From the NCBI GenBank assembly GCA_003640385.1, contig RCAB01000001.1:434001-498000 (forward strand): DNA of 64,000 nucleotides, written 5' to 3'. The position numbers and the translations under genes were made by a program. Position 1 is the first letter of the stretch, and each line of letters opens with the position of its first letter. The notes beneath the pieces were generated by a model, which was not told the origin of the DNA, did not search any database, and worked only from the letters and a program-made list of their open reading frames with translations. Below are positions 11,473 to 23,603 of the stretch, piece by piece. The DNA comes from Setaria digitata. Taxonomy: Eukaryota; Nematoda; Chromadorea; Rhabditida; Setariidae.

Positions 11473-12291
11473 GGAAGAGATATTACAGGAAAATTTTGAT
11501 AAATGATTGCCATGAAATCATAGGAATAGAAATTTCACAGATGACATTCGCTATGAATTACACAAGAATAATGACTTTTGGACAACAGAAAATAAAAAGC
11601 GCTAAGGTACGACGAAATATTTTGATATGAATAACCTTGCAACTATCCGAGACTTTAATTAAAACAAATCTTTGAACATTATCTTAACGTATTTCATGAT
11701 AAGCTTGGCGATATAGTGATATGCTTCTTGCTAACAAGTAAGTCCATTTTAAACACTAAATAAACATTGGTCTATATAACAGTTAAAAACAATTTTATGA
11801 AAAGATTTTCACTCACATATATAAGTCATGTTACCTTAGTACAACAGAAAGGATCTACCTTAACAAATATGTGACGAAAAATTTACTGGGAATCATTACA
11901 CGGAAGATCTAACATAGAAATTTGTCAACTTCAATAAAAGGCAGTTTCGTCCGATCTTAAGTTCGAATTTTACAATTTAAATCAAAACGAAACTTCGCTT
12001 TTCTTTGATGAAGTTGTTCCTCTCTGAATTTTAATTTTAACCGATAAGCAGAAAACAGGTTTTTAATTCTTTTAAATTTAGTGCCATTAACTTTTCGTTG
12101 TGACAAAGCGGTCTGCCCGATCATTCTATTTCTTCATTAACTTTCACAAAATCAAAATAGTTCCACTGTTGGATTTTCCCTCTCTTTTAATGCNTTAAGT
12201 TCCACTGTTGGATTTTCCCTCTCTTTTAATGCTAATTGGCAAAGACAAAAGGCAATGTTGACAAAGTGTATTCTAATTATATTACAATTAG
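11473..12291. other. intergenic, with a sequence duplication around an N
   Basis: Nothing coding is apparent. The interval contains the 35-bp duplication flanking an undetermined base at 12194, annotated separately. Missing 5' exons of the downstream gene may lie here, because the frame is already open at 12292. Confidence 0.5.
12159..12232 (+). repeat. 35-bp direct duplication flanking a single N (assembly join)
   Basis: The 35 bases at 12159-12193 (AGTTCCACTGTTGGATTTTC and on) are repeated exactly at 12198-12232, separated by TGC-N-TTA context with the window's only N at 12194. Two identical ends meeting at one N is what a contig join with unmerged overlap looks like; a true tandem duplication is less likely. 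Confidence 0.85.
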
Positions 12292-15200
12292 AGTATTGAA
12301 TTAAGAAAAGACCGATTCCAGAGAATCATACGACAGTGTTACGAGGCGGCAGAGCGTGCGCGAAGGTGCGGTCGTGGCAGTCTGAGTGAAAGCCAGTTTA
12401 GTGAGGTGCAGCAGTACTGCGACATGATCGAAAACATCTTTTTCTTGCGATGTCAACGATCAGCGATGAACAGGAGTGCAAACAGTGCTACTGCCAACAG
12501 CAGTGGAAACTGTAGCAGTGTCGAGAGCGGTCGTTGTCTGAGCAATCTATTGAGCTGTCGAGGACAGACTGATCACGAGCCTAGTACTAGTTCACTTAAC
12601 TTATACTCCGATACTCCTTTGAAGTCTCACTCCGGACTGCGACTGGAACGTGTGAAGGATGGCCCTGCACTCTTGGCTGAATATGGGCAACTGTCTACAG
12701 TCGGGAAAATTCCTAATTCTGAAAAAATATGTCAGGAGCGTTTGTATCCCATTGATTTTCAAATTAAAAATGCTCAGAAAAGATTAAAGTATCAAAAAGC
12801 CGCAGATTCTGTATTATCTGAATTCGAAGCTGTTCTGCTAGCTCGAAATATGGTTGGTAACAGAGATTTTGAATTCCCACGACCAAGTAATTTAAAATTG
12901 AGTCGAAATTTGGAGATTTTAATGTCAGCGATGAGCACTCGATGTCCTGAATTAAAACCTAAGTTATCCGATATTTATTCCGACACCGAGGATTCGGGCA
13001 GTATAATACTGTGCTCTGAAAATTTAAATCTGAATGTTTCTGATTCCCTTCATACTGATTCTGGATTGCCTTTTATTGAATCTCGGTTTTCCACAAACCA
13101 ACAAGACGAATTAGGATTAATAACAAATATTTCTAATTGTAAGAGTGTGCTAGAAACTGTTGATGCTCCCTGTTTCTCCTCTGTTCAAGATGAGGTTTCT
13201 GCGATGGAATCCAAAGAGATAGAAGGAATGATTAAACAAAGTAAAACGAATATAGTCTGGCCAAAACTAGAATCTTACGCAAATGAACTTGTTGCGAAGA
13301 TTATTCACTCAGTAATAGAAGTGGAGGAAGATTGGAAGAAATGTTCACACCGGAACGTTGAAACCATAGGAATAAGAGACGCAGTAACATCAACAGTCCT
13401 CACTTCCAACAATTATCCAGTGCTGAAAAGAGGATCTGTTGTGATGCTCAGTGACGAAAATGGAAAAGTTCAGGATGGAATCGACAGAAACATATCAGTT
13501 CGTACCAGAAGGATTCTGACGCAAAATGTTGATCATCAGATTGAAAATGTTGTAGAACCTCTGCCAAAGACAACTACAGGCATTAGAACTGTTCTAGATT
13601 TTGGTGATGTTTCAAGACAGGACAAGTACAGGACCAAAAAGGTGAATAATTTATCAAAGATTGATAGGCTTTGCTAGTCCGTAACTCATTCCCGAAGAAT
13701 CATAATGTCTCATTCATTTCTTTTTCGAAAACTCTTCAGTTCAAAACTTGATAAGTTGTACAGAATTAATTGATCAAGTTTGGTAATAGCAGTAATGTGA
13801 TTGCTAATGTGGAAAGAAGAAATTAGCAAATTTTTTTTCAAATTCTTTTTATATAGATGCTAAAATTATTGCTTACTGCTTTCAATTAATATTTAAAGAG
13901 TAAGCAAAATTTATGTCGAATACACAGCTGACACCATCTACTCGTAAAAACTCGGGCAACTACCACCTTTTCCCATTTACTAGCGAGCAGTAGGAAGTGT
14001 GAATGATATCCTCTTCTAAACAGTGATTTACGGGGAATCAAATTAAGGGGTGAAAGGTCACCTATCGCGAGGAGACAGGCGACGTGGCATCTTTGCAAGA
14101 TCAGTTAATTTGCTGCATCATTAATGCGTCGATTTTTATTTTAGATTATTATCGAAGATTACGCGGAGATGGAATTGAGTCATAATCATATGACAGAAGA
14201 CCTCTACGACTTACAGCGAATACCTGGAGGCAGTGTCAGTTCTGACCTATCTTTAATGGCATTTCAAGCTATCCTGAGGACATCGATTTCAGTGACGCCA
14301 CAATCTGTTTCAACCACTGTCCTCCCAACTTCGGTTTATTCAGGTAGTAAATTCGCAAAAGATGGGGAGAAAACTGGAACTGATTCAGTCAACGTAGAAG
14401 ATGAATTAAGTAGGAAGATAAAATTGCAGAAGTTATTTGACGGTAAAAGTAAAATCAAAAAGTACTCCATAATGGGCCACCTCGATCAGGAAGACAGAGT
14501 AATTCGTAGTGAAGAAAAGTTTGCTGAAATACCAAAAGTGCTTCAGAAACCAAAGTCGAGCAAAGAGTGGTATTTATCATCCAACACGGAAATGAAACCT
14601 ATTGTTGCTGGTACGAAATTTGTGCGGAAACAGACAAAGCGTGAAACAAGTGAGGATTCTACTTTCCAGACGAGATGCACTATCATTGGCAGTAAGTTGC
14701 TTAACAGCAGTGCAAGCAACTCGAGAATTGTAAACTTAGTTGGAAAAAGTATAACCAACGAAATCACAGCAGGAAGTAATCAGACTACGAATCATGCTTT
14801 AACTGAACAAAATGAAACAACTGCATTAACGAGTACTAATCCCGAAAATTCATTGGATGATGTATCGATGGAAAAATTGCACTACACTCCTGGAATATGC
14901 TTAATGGAAATCAATCAAGATTTATCTGAAAATTTAATTCAAACAGTGAAAAAGTTCGACATGAGCGGGACAAAGTCCAAAAGCGAGTCGTTGAGTAATG
15001 GATCACTGTTCGAAAAATACACAAATTTTGAACCACCATCATGTAAGTTGCAAAGAGTTCCGGAATTTGATGCAGTACCTTTGTCTCCGGAACAACTGCA
15101 ATCAAAATGCAACTTAATACGCCAACCTGTTCCGAATGAAGAATTGATTCCAAAGAAACAGTGGCGTCGTGATCAGATGTTTGGTACAGATAATCACAAA

Positions 15201-16372
15201 GAAGTTCCGAGAGATCTGATGCTTTCTAGTTTTGAACAAACAAAATTAGAAGCCGCTGGGTCAATCAGTCCTAGCACAATTCAGATGAAGGCCATTGCAG
15301 AACTAGCTTCTAAAGAGCAAGATCAATTTTTATTAGCATCCGTCTTTCTACCCTCAGTATCTTCAGGATCACATACCACTGTAGTCATCCACAGAGCAAC
15401 TGCACCGAAACCACAGATGGAAGCGGAAGAACAGGGTGGACCGAAATCGAAATCAACCGTGAAGAAAACTTGCGCTGAGGTATTACCTTCGCTTAGCAAA
15501 GATGGCAGTGAATACTGCCAGCAACAGGTGCAGCTGGAAACATTCCCTGGTGCTGCAGACCCACAGTTGTGCTTGAGTGCTCTGCAGAAGGCTGCAACTA
15601 GTGCGCCGTGTAGAGGAGGATTGGATGAGGGAATCCTTGTTTCTTCTAGACCATCCTTGCCACCTAGACCCAGGCAGATAGGAGAGGAGCCTGCTGTGAT
15701 CAAAATGTTGCAGTCACAATTTCAGTACGGCGCTTGTGAAGGCAGAATTGGACCTTCAGATTGCAACAAGACCCCTTCTGAGTCAGAGGTTTGTCAGATT
15801 ACCGAACCAACCGATCCATTTCCTCTTCTGTTAGAGAAGACACCACAAGCTGAACAGCCACCGGAAAGTAAACTTCGAGATGACGCAGTTGACATCAACG
15901 TAGATGAGGAACAGCGAGACAGAAGTAAAAATTCTTCTAGGACCATCTTTCAACCGGAAAATAAGTAAGTTTATATCACTCGTTCATTCCTGAAATGAGG
16001 GATAAAGTAATAGGAAATTATTGCGATTAGTTATGCAAGTTTAATAATTATAATTTGTTTTTTCCTTCCAGGTTACTTCCTGGTACAAAGGAAAGTAGTG
16101 AATGGGTAAATGATAATCAGACGTCAAGAAAATCTCCTACACCGTCCGAACTCATCCAAATTCCACATTTTGATGCAAGAGCGGAATTCGATAGGCGACT
16201 TTTGGCCAAGAAGAATCGTCGTGGGGAAGTGCCGGTTATCGTAAAAAGTGCAACCTCAAGATCTGATAAAAAGTTATCAGGACGTTTAACTGAAGACCCA
16301 CTAATTTCCTCTACATTACGGCTGAGCGCTAGTGAGAAACCCGATTTCAATTTCATCATCAAAAGGAAGTGA
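12292..16372 (+). CDS. large nematode protein of unknown function
   Basis: Three exons join without phase conflict: about 12292-13641, 14145-15964 and 16072-16372, giving about 1,150 visible residues. The frame is open from an acceptor-like TTACAATTAG at 12291, so the true start may be in an upstream exon; the first in-frame ATG is at 12424. The first segment (RFQRIIRQCYEAAERARRCG, then CDMIENIFFLRCQ) looks helical and folded. The remainder is Ser/Thr/Glu/Lys-rich, low in hydrophobics and probably disordered, with a proline-containing patch (RPSLPPRPRQIGEE) late in exon 2. The C-terminus is basic (DFNFIIKRK). No transmembrane segment, signal peptide or known domain is visible. The long exons contrast with the small exons of neighbours, and the donor GTAAGT at 15965 is perfect. 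I do not recognise the family. A polyadenylation signal AATAAA is near 16440. Confidence 0.8.
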
Positions 16373-17923
16373 GGATTATGAAGATGTAAATAATTTTAGA
16401 GAAGAAACAACACGTTGTCGGTATTGTTAATATTATTTCTAATAAATGTAACTTAATTTCCTACGTTACAAATCTTGCAAGCATAATAACGCACTGTACT
16501 GATTTTAATGTGAATTTTTAGTTTTTTCCACTTAATGCCTTAAGAACAGCTACAACGCCAGAATTTTATTTAATTTTTCATTTCTATCCAGTTATTCAGC
16601 ACCAAAACATGTAATAGTGCGTATTTTGGTTTGATCAAAATGAATTCATTAAATTCTTGCTTTCCACAGACTGCGTTACAAATTTAAATTATGCCTATAA
16701 TTTGGTGATAATGAAGCATTTGATGATAATGAATTTTTAAAAGAATTCAAATGACTTTTGTAAAGAGTAAGAAAAAACTTCTACATGAAACTGCGTGTTG
16801 CGAAAATCTAACGGACAAATGGGAAATTCACTGGCAGCGTCTTCCGAATATTTATTTTGCTTTCATGGGAAGTCACACTGAGGACAAAAGTAGTAGCTAT
16901 TTCTCAATGTTCGAAAGTTTTGTCATCTGTTACTAATAAATACTAAAAGAAACTAAATACAAGTTGTTAGATAGCTTATAACATTTGGTAACGGACTTTT
17001 AGTAAGGAGTAAGGAAAAAGGCTTAAAACGGAACATGAGGATATACGAATGCTATCGTTTGCTATGCAGTCACTTGAGAATGGAACCAGGAACAAATGGT
17101 GCGGAGAGTGGCAGTACTTTCAATTGCGAGGACGGAATTCACAAAACCGTTTAGGACTCCTCATTACCCGAAAAGTACTGCTTTCTCAGGTAAGACGGCA
17201 CCCTTCTCATATCTCACTAGGAACTATCTTTATACTTATTGCTTTTCACCAATGAATAAAATGTCAGTTACTGAAGCAGACGTATGAAAAGGGATTCTCC
17301 TTTGTTAGTTCTGCCTAATACCTAGAATGACATGCCATCGATATCCCGGGTTTAACAATCAAGATGTGGTATAGAGGAGCATATCTCAGTTAATTAGTTG
17401 CTTATTAATTAATAGTGGTAAAGTGTAGAATGGAAGTTAATATTTCAGCTGAGCTCCTTGGAACACCTTATCAATTCGTGCAAGTCCCATTAAGAGCATT
17501 GCATGGATGAGTTCCGGGAAAGATATTCCAGAAATGCCATAATGCTGAGGGACGTTATTCCTCAGAGAATCCGCGGTAGACACAGGGCTTGGTGCTGCAG
17601 CTGGTAAATTTCCTTTCCAACTCGTACTTCAGTCAGTCGTTGCCTCTTCCCCTTTCGCTTGATAGTTGATAAGCCTCCCAGTGACAACAGCACCCAGAAA
17701 CACTTGCAATCAGTTTTATTAGTACCACAGAATCAAAGTTTTCATAATGGCCCAGCGTGGGACAAGAGCTGTACTGGTGATGCGACCGCAGGTCGATTCT
17801 CAAGTTTTCTTACGGTCGATGGATTTGTTGACTGGTTTCCGCTGTTTATCTCCCTGTACGTAGTCGCTGTACTTGTTCATGTGTTACATTTGATGGATAT
17901 GGATTTCAGGACGTCGAGTCAGA
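16373..17923. other. intergenic, no supported gene
   Basis: Contains the 3' UTR of the upstream gene and the promoter side of DARS1. Four open frames of 61-93 codons (for example 17659-17940) show no coherent protein character. The last of them runs across the DARS1 acceptor at 17908-17909 and is best seen as outron sequence. Confidence 0.55.
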
Positions 17924-19887
17924 ATGACAAGTGGAGATGACGTGTGCGTGGATGGAGCTGAGGCTGAGAAGAAGATGTCAAAAAAAGAACTGAACAAATT
18001 GGCAAGGCAACAGAAGAAACTAGAAAAAAAGGCTGAGGTTAATTCAGTTTTCCAGACTTCTATTTGCCTGCTGCTGGGAGTTTGTATTTTGCATTCTGTG
18101 ATGGAGTTTTTGAGTACTCCAAAAGATGTCGGTAAGGATTACTGCTTTCTTTTTTCTATTAAGGAATGTTAAAAACAACTTTTTCAGTAATGTATACATT
18201 TTAGCATGCAGCCGAACAAGTAGAGGAGAATGAAGAGGAAGTGGAAGATGTATCTAAAGGCCTTTATGGAACATATGGAATTATACAGTCTGTTGAGCGA
18301 AAGAAATTAGATTTCGTCGATGTTAAAGACATTTTGATGGATTTGGAAGGGCAGGAGGTATGTATGATATAGATTATTTGTGTGTGGATTCAAAAAACAA
18401 GTGATATGAGAATATATGTTTCAAAACTTGACGAAGCACAGTGCAATTAGCATAGACGAAAGCATGGTCTATATAAGAATATGAGGATGAAAATTGAAGG
18501 TTAGGAATTTATGTGTCATTGTCTCCGAATAGAATAGATTTGTGATGTGCAAAATTGGAAGGTTTGGACTGAATGTAAAAGTGCTTATAAAGTGCTTATA
18601 AAAGTCATAATTAAAATACTTGAATCTGAGCTGCATTTTGAATGTAGCAGTTTTTTTTCGCTCTGAAAACGGAAATAATTTGCAAATCAAATGCTTTGAT
18701 TATTTGGAAACTTTTCAGATTTGGATTCGAGGTCGTTTGCACACGTCAAGAGTTAAGGGAAAAACTTGCTTCATTATCATTCGTCAGCGAATGTATTCTA
18801 TACAGGGGATGTTGTTTGTAGGCCCGACAACTAGTAAAAAAATGCTGAAATTTGTTGGGAACATTTCAAAGGTAAGGTGCACTGTAGTGAATGCCTTTTT
18901 AATGATATCTCATATGAAAAGTTTTTCAGTTTTCTTCATTTAGGAATCAATCATTGATATTCGGGGTGTTGTAAGAAAGGTAGAGCAAGAAATCACCAGC
19001 TGTACACAGAAGGAGGTCGAATTACACATAACACAGTTATTTATTGTAAGCGCAGCAGAACCACGTCTGCCACTGCAGATAGAAGATGCTGCTCGAATTA
19101 AAGAGGAAGGCAAAAATGGAGATGATGCATCTTTATCCGTTGTGAATCTTGACACACGTCTGGATAATAGGTGATTTTCAGTTTAAGCTGATACTGTGAA
19201 CTTTCATTTGTAATGAAAAAGTTATTGCAACTTAACTATTTGAATTGATCCATTACATCTTTTCTGTGGTTGATTAGATATCTTCTTTTCGATGCGAAAG
19301 AGACCCTATTTAATGGAAGTTTTTGGTAGGAATAATTCATAAATTTGCTTTGAAAAACTAACTTTAAGAATACTGGATCTTCGTACGCAGACAAGTCATG
19401 CTATTTTCTCAATACAAGACGGCGTTTGTGAGTTGTTCCGAAATACTCTTAAAAAACGTGGTTTCACGGAAATACATACTCCAAAAATCATTTCTGCAGC
19501 TAGTGAAGGAGGGGCAAATGTCTTTGAGGTCAGTTATCTCTCTGATCCTTTCAACAGATTCACAATTTTGGTCGAATCAACAACTTTTTATTTCCAGGTA
19601 TCGTATTTTAAAGGCTCCGCTTACCTTGCTCAGTCACCGCAGCTATATAAACAAATGGCAGTCGCTGCAGACTTTGATAAAGTAAGTGATTTTCTGAGTT
19701 AATCCATATTTCTCGTAATGATAATTCGTCTCATACTCTGTGATAAATGTCTGTTTTACAGGTTTTCACGATTGGGGCTGTTTTCCGTGCTGAAGACAGC
19801 AATACTCATCGACATTTAACAGAATTTGTTGGGCTTGATATTGAAATGGCGTTCAAATTCCACTATCATGAGGTTTTACCTTATGAA

Positions 19888-19935
<48 letters not shown>

Positions 19936-21378
19936 GTTAGATGAAGATTAGAGGTGTATACTTTTTCCATCAGTATGTTTTTCAAGATGAAGTTTTAGGT
20001 TCTTGAAACAATTGGTGCTGTTTTGATTGATATATTCAAAGGTTTGCAAGCCAAGTTCCAACACGAAATCGAGGCGGTTGGTAGACAGTATCCCTGTGAG
20101 CCGTTCAAATTCATTGAGCCCGCCCTCATACTCAAGTTTGTTTTTGTCGTAGTAAAGCATAAGTCCACGTTATTAGTTCTCTTTTCCACAGGTTTTTTAC
20201 TCTTACTCATAAATTGTTCCATTTATTCACTCTTTTTTATTGAGACTTTACTGTGTTGCGATTTTGATATGAAGCTTGGATATGTATTTGTTAATGGTCG
20301 TTCTGTTCCATCACGCTTCCTAACCCAAAGATTAGGTTCTTTTTGTTTCCCTTAATTATGTGGCATGACATTAAAGTATTTTCTATCTCTTTATTAAAGA
20401 GAAATGGATAATTGACACATGCATTGCTGGAAAATTGAATTCCCTGCATGTTTCAGATATCCAGATGCAATCGGACTTTTGCGAGAGAATGGTGTCGAAA
20501 TAGGAGATGAAGATGATTTAAGCACACCAGTAGAAAAATTTTTGGGCAGGTTGGTAAAGGAAAAATATCAGACTGATTTCTACATACTTGACAGATACCC
20601 ACTCGCAGTTCGTCCCTTTTACACAATGCCAGATGCAAAAGATCCGAAGTATTCTAACAGTTATGATATGTTCATGCGAGGTAAAGTCTGTCTTAATTAT
20701 TCGATGTCTGCTATGAGTAGTGTAACTTTTGGTTTTTGCCCTAATCTGTGCTCGTGATATCTAATTACACTTTCAGTAATAATGTAGTAGTAATTTTGTT
20801 AACTGCTGTTCGGTTTTAATTATGTTAACTGGGTTCGGTTCCATCACTTTTGATAGCGCGATAATAGGGCTATTTTTGCTTCCTCTGATTATGCAACATT
20901 AAAGTCTAGTAAAAAAAAAAAAAAGTAAAATAATTTTATTGCTTGAATAAGGTATAACTTTTTTTGGTTGTACAACAGTTCATTTGTGATGAGGCACTTG
21001 CAAGAGTTTAGTCGGGATGTTGGAAAATGTTTGCCAGTTTTACAAATTATTAAACTGTTTCATAAAGCTGCTCCAATTCCAGGCGAGGAAATACTATCTG
21101 GTGCTCAGCGAATACATGATGCTGCTCTATTAACTAAAAGAGCTCAACATCATCAAATCGATCTGGAAAAGATCCGAGCTTATATCGACTCATTCAAGTA
21201 TGGTTGTCCACCACATGCTGGAGGCGGAATTGGTATGTACTTTTTATTTTCAGATTTGTTTTCGAATATTGAGAAAATTTTTTCAGGACTAGAACGTGTG
21301 ACAATGCTGTTTCTTGGACTTGGAAATGTACGCTTGGCATCCCTTTTTCCTCGCGATCCGAAAAGAATAACGCCGTAG
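17924..21378 (+). CDS. DARS1: cytoplasmic aspartyl-tRNA synthetase
   Basis: Class IIb synthetase that charges tRNA-Asp in the cytosol. Eleven exons, all phase-consistent: 17924-18037, 18205-18357, 18719-18871, 18944-19170, 19369-19528, 19598-19681, 19762-19872, 19999-20135, 20457-20680, 21083-21232 and 21287-21378; 534 residues, a little longer than human (501) because of the N-terminal extension. Order of domains: Lys-rich amphipathic N-terminus ([18 protein letters not shown]) typical of eukaryotic AspRS; OB-fold anticodon-binding domain ([10 protein letters not shown] onward); hinge; catalytic domain with [15 protein letters not shown], motif 2 in [15 protein letters not shown] and motif 3 in [16 protein letters not shown]; terminus [10 protein letters not shown], as in the eukaryotic family. 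An acceptor (GGATTTCAG, AG at 17908-17909) 14 nt upstream of the ATG indicates trans-splicing. A 42-bp TA repeat occupies intron 7. Intact and complete. Confidence 0.97.
19892..19933 (+). repeat. (TA)21 microsatellite in a DARS1 intron
   Basis: Uninterrupted TA dinucleotides starting 19 bp after the donor of DARS1 intron 7. It should be highly length-variable between individuals. Confidence 0.95.
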
Positions 21379-22114
21379 AAATTTGTTTTACATGGACGCT
21401 AAATTATAATTGTGTGTTGGGATTATATTATTTGCTATGTCCTTTCTTCCCAGTTGGCCCAGTGTTTTGTCATTGCAAGTGAATTTATTTTGGTTCACAA
21501 GATAATTCATTATCGCTTTCCATATAATTAACATTTTTGTTCTGGTAAAAGATATATCGTTTTATACAGTTATTACGAAACATTCATTTTATTTAAATCA
21601 ATAGGGAGAGGAGGAAAGGAATGACTAATGCTCCATCTGTATTGGCAGTTCGCTGGGATCTTATAAGGCTCTCCTTTCCATTTTTCGACGCCTTATTTTG
21701 TCTTTCAGTTATACAGGTTTTCCTACCATTATAATGCTAACTTATTTTTGAGTAGTTAAAAAAAAAAATGGTCGAGTAGTACGTAGCTTACAGAATATTT
21801 ACTAAGACTAATGTAACATCATGTTCGTTGAGGCTGCACCCCTTTTTCACTTCCTTCCCGGCTTTTTGCTATTACTATGTCATGCACAATACAGCGTCGC
21901 CATAGTCAATATAAATAATCATATTCCATACAGGACTGCTTTTTCGTTCAGAACTAGAAATTTTTTCCAAATACTGGTAAATGTCATTTTTTAGCTAAAT
22001 TGCTTTTTTAAACAAATTTTCGCACAGTTGGGCAAGCATTTTTTTTTAATTCTTTGCATAATCAAGTCACGAAGAATTAGTTCACAAAATTTCAATACAG
22101 CGCAGTTGTACATT
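21379..22114. other. convergent 3' intergenic region
   Basis: DARS1 (plus) and the P2X7-domain gene (minus) converge here, so it holds both 3' UTRs. No coding signal is seen. Confidence 0.6.
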
Positions 22115-23603
22115 TCACTGCGAATGCTCCAAATCGATGTAGTTCCACATATCATCACCTTCTTCATATTCTTCGAAGAAACAGGATCCAAACAATGCAA
22201 ACAGTCCTGGATAAGCTGTGGAGACTTTCTCATCTAATGGATACCTCTGTAAATTCCAACTGATTAAACCCAAACTGGAATATTTTGAGAATCTGAAACT
22301 AAAAATTTGTGTAGCGAAATTGTTACAATACAAAGAAATTTTAAATAAGGACAAACCTCCACTATTTTGCTGAGAACACAGAGTGGCGGATCCATTCGGT
22401 TCCCTTTTGCCTCTCTGCCATGAATCCAATAGCTGAAAGAGCGATAAGCCAAATAACGATATTCACGATTGGTAAATGTAAGTATATTTCCAAGCCAATT
22501 CGGACACACTCCTGTATGTTCTGCTAATATGTTTAACACCTGGAATACTGTTGCATAAAGATATCCTCAAAAGTTCCGACAAGGAACTGAATGGATAAAA
22601 AACAAATGAATGTTCTCAACATATAAGTCTAAGCATTCTGCTGGGTGGAAGTGCACTAGGAAAACTTGTAAATATACTAGAACGATCCTAGTGAGGCGGC
22701 TACTACAGTTTATAAGTAATCATATGAACTATGCATTGTTGCTGTTCGTTGCAGTATAGGTAATGTTATTTATCACCAACAAATCTTATTTCTCCCACTG
22801 CATTAATTAAAACTGTCTAAAAAATGTGGTACCATGAAACCTACCTCCTTATCCAAGCAGACGCTAGCAAACGACCCATGCTCCGTAATGCATTCTAAAT
22901 TAACCATCTTCTGGGTCAATCTTTCCGCATGGGCACAATTTCCATTTAAGACACTTTCGGCTTCACAACAGCAATATGCATAGCTAGCCATATCAATCAT
23001 CATTTCAGTATAATATAAAAAACCAACAGTTATCTATTAAAAAGAAGGAAAAATGAAGGAAGGAAAAATGCAATGTACTATATACGGTACATGGAAGCAG
23101 CTTTAAAAAGAAAAAGAGTAAGCTAAGCTTTTACTTACAAGATTTTAAAAAAAATTTTTAAATTATGAATATGACTTCCAACACCTGCTCAATAATATAA
23201 TAGCTTGAATAAAACTTACCAAACAGGAATGTGGGGAACCGGTTTACAGTGACCACATGTACAAAAATCACTCACATTTCTAATGCGTCCTTCTCGCAAA
23301 TGACATGACAGAATGTAATTTTTCCTAAAAAGGGTCACTGATATTAGTGATATATATTCTGAATGCTTAGTCCTTAACCAGTGTAAGAAATCAAGTGCGT
23401 TGAAACGATGTAAAGAAGCAATAAGTTCCAACAACCCAAATTATATCTTTCTTCATTTACCGTTCACTAACTCGTCGTTCAACATCTCCGAATGCCATTC
23501 GATAGAAGAAATCGGTGTTACTCGCAGTCATAGGTACAGATGTTCGTCGGAGTTGATACCGTGCCCTTCTTCTTGCAATTCTCGCTTCATCCATCCGTGA
23601 CAT
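22115..23603 (-). CDS. stand-alone P2X7-type cytoplasmic (ballast) domain protein
   Basis: Five exons in consistent phase: 23461-23603, 23220-23324, 22845-22983, 22357-22539 and 22115-22246; 233 residues. The protein carries the Cys-rich cytoplasmic domain known from the C-terminus of vertebrate P2X7 receptors (P2RX7_C), where it binds zinc and guanine nucleotide. Residue positions: C69-T-C71-G-H73-C74-KPVP; the C87-C88-C89 cluster; C114-ITEH followed by SFASVC125LDKE; then REYRYLAYRSFSYWIHGREA (about 154-173), the most recognisable block; C183-VLSKIVE; and a C-terminal RYPLDEKVSTAYPGLF like the R-x-x-FP...Y-x-GF end of the family. The first 47 residues are Arg-rich (EARIARRRARYQLRR) and there is no signal peptide or transmembrane segment, so the ion-channel part of P2X is absent. 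Acceptor choice for exon 5 (ATTTACAG) follows from frame. Function outside P2X7 is unknown. Confidence 0.82.

Noticed and set aside
14543..15703. Three minus-strand ORFs (74-126 codons) opposite the large unknown gene
   Set aside because: They lie within the 606-codon plus-strand exon, which has proper splice sites in phase; these are antisense shadows.
20968..21082. N-terminal part of the 136-codon frame upstream of the DARS1 exon at 21083
   Set aside because: Intron read-through; the family sequence requires [11 protein letters not shown] directly from the exon ending at 20680.
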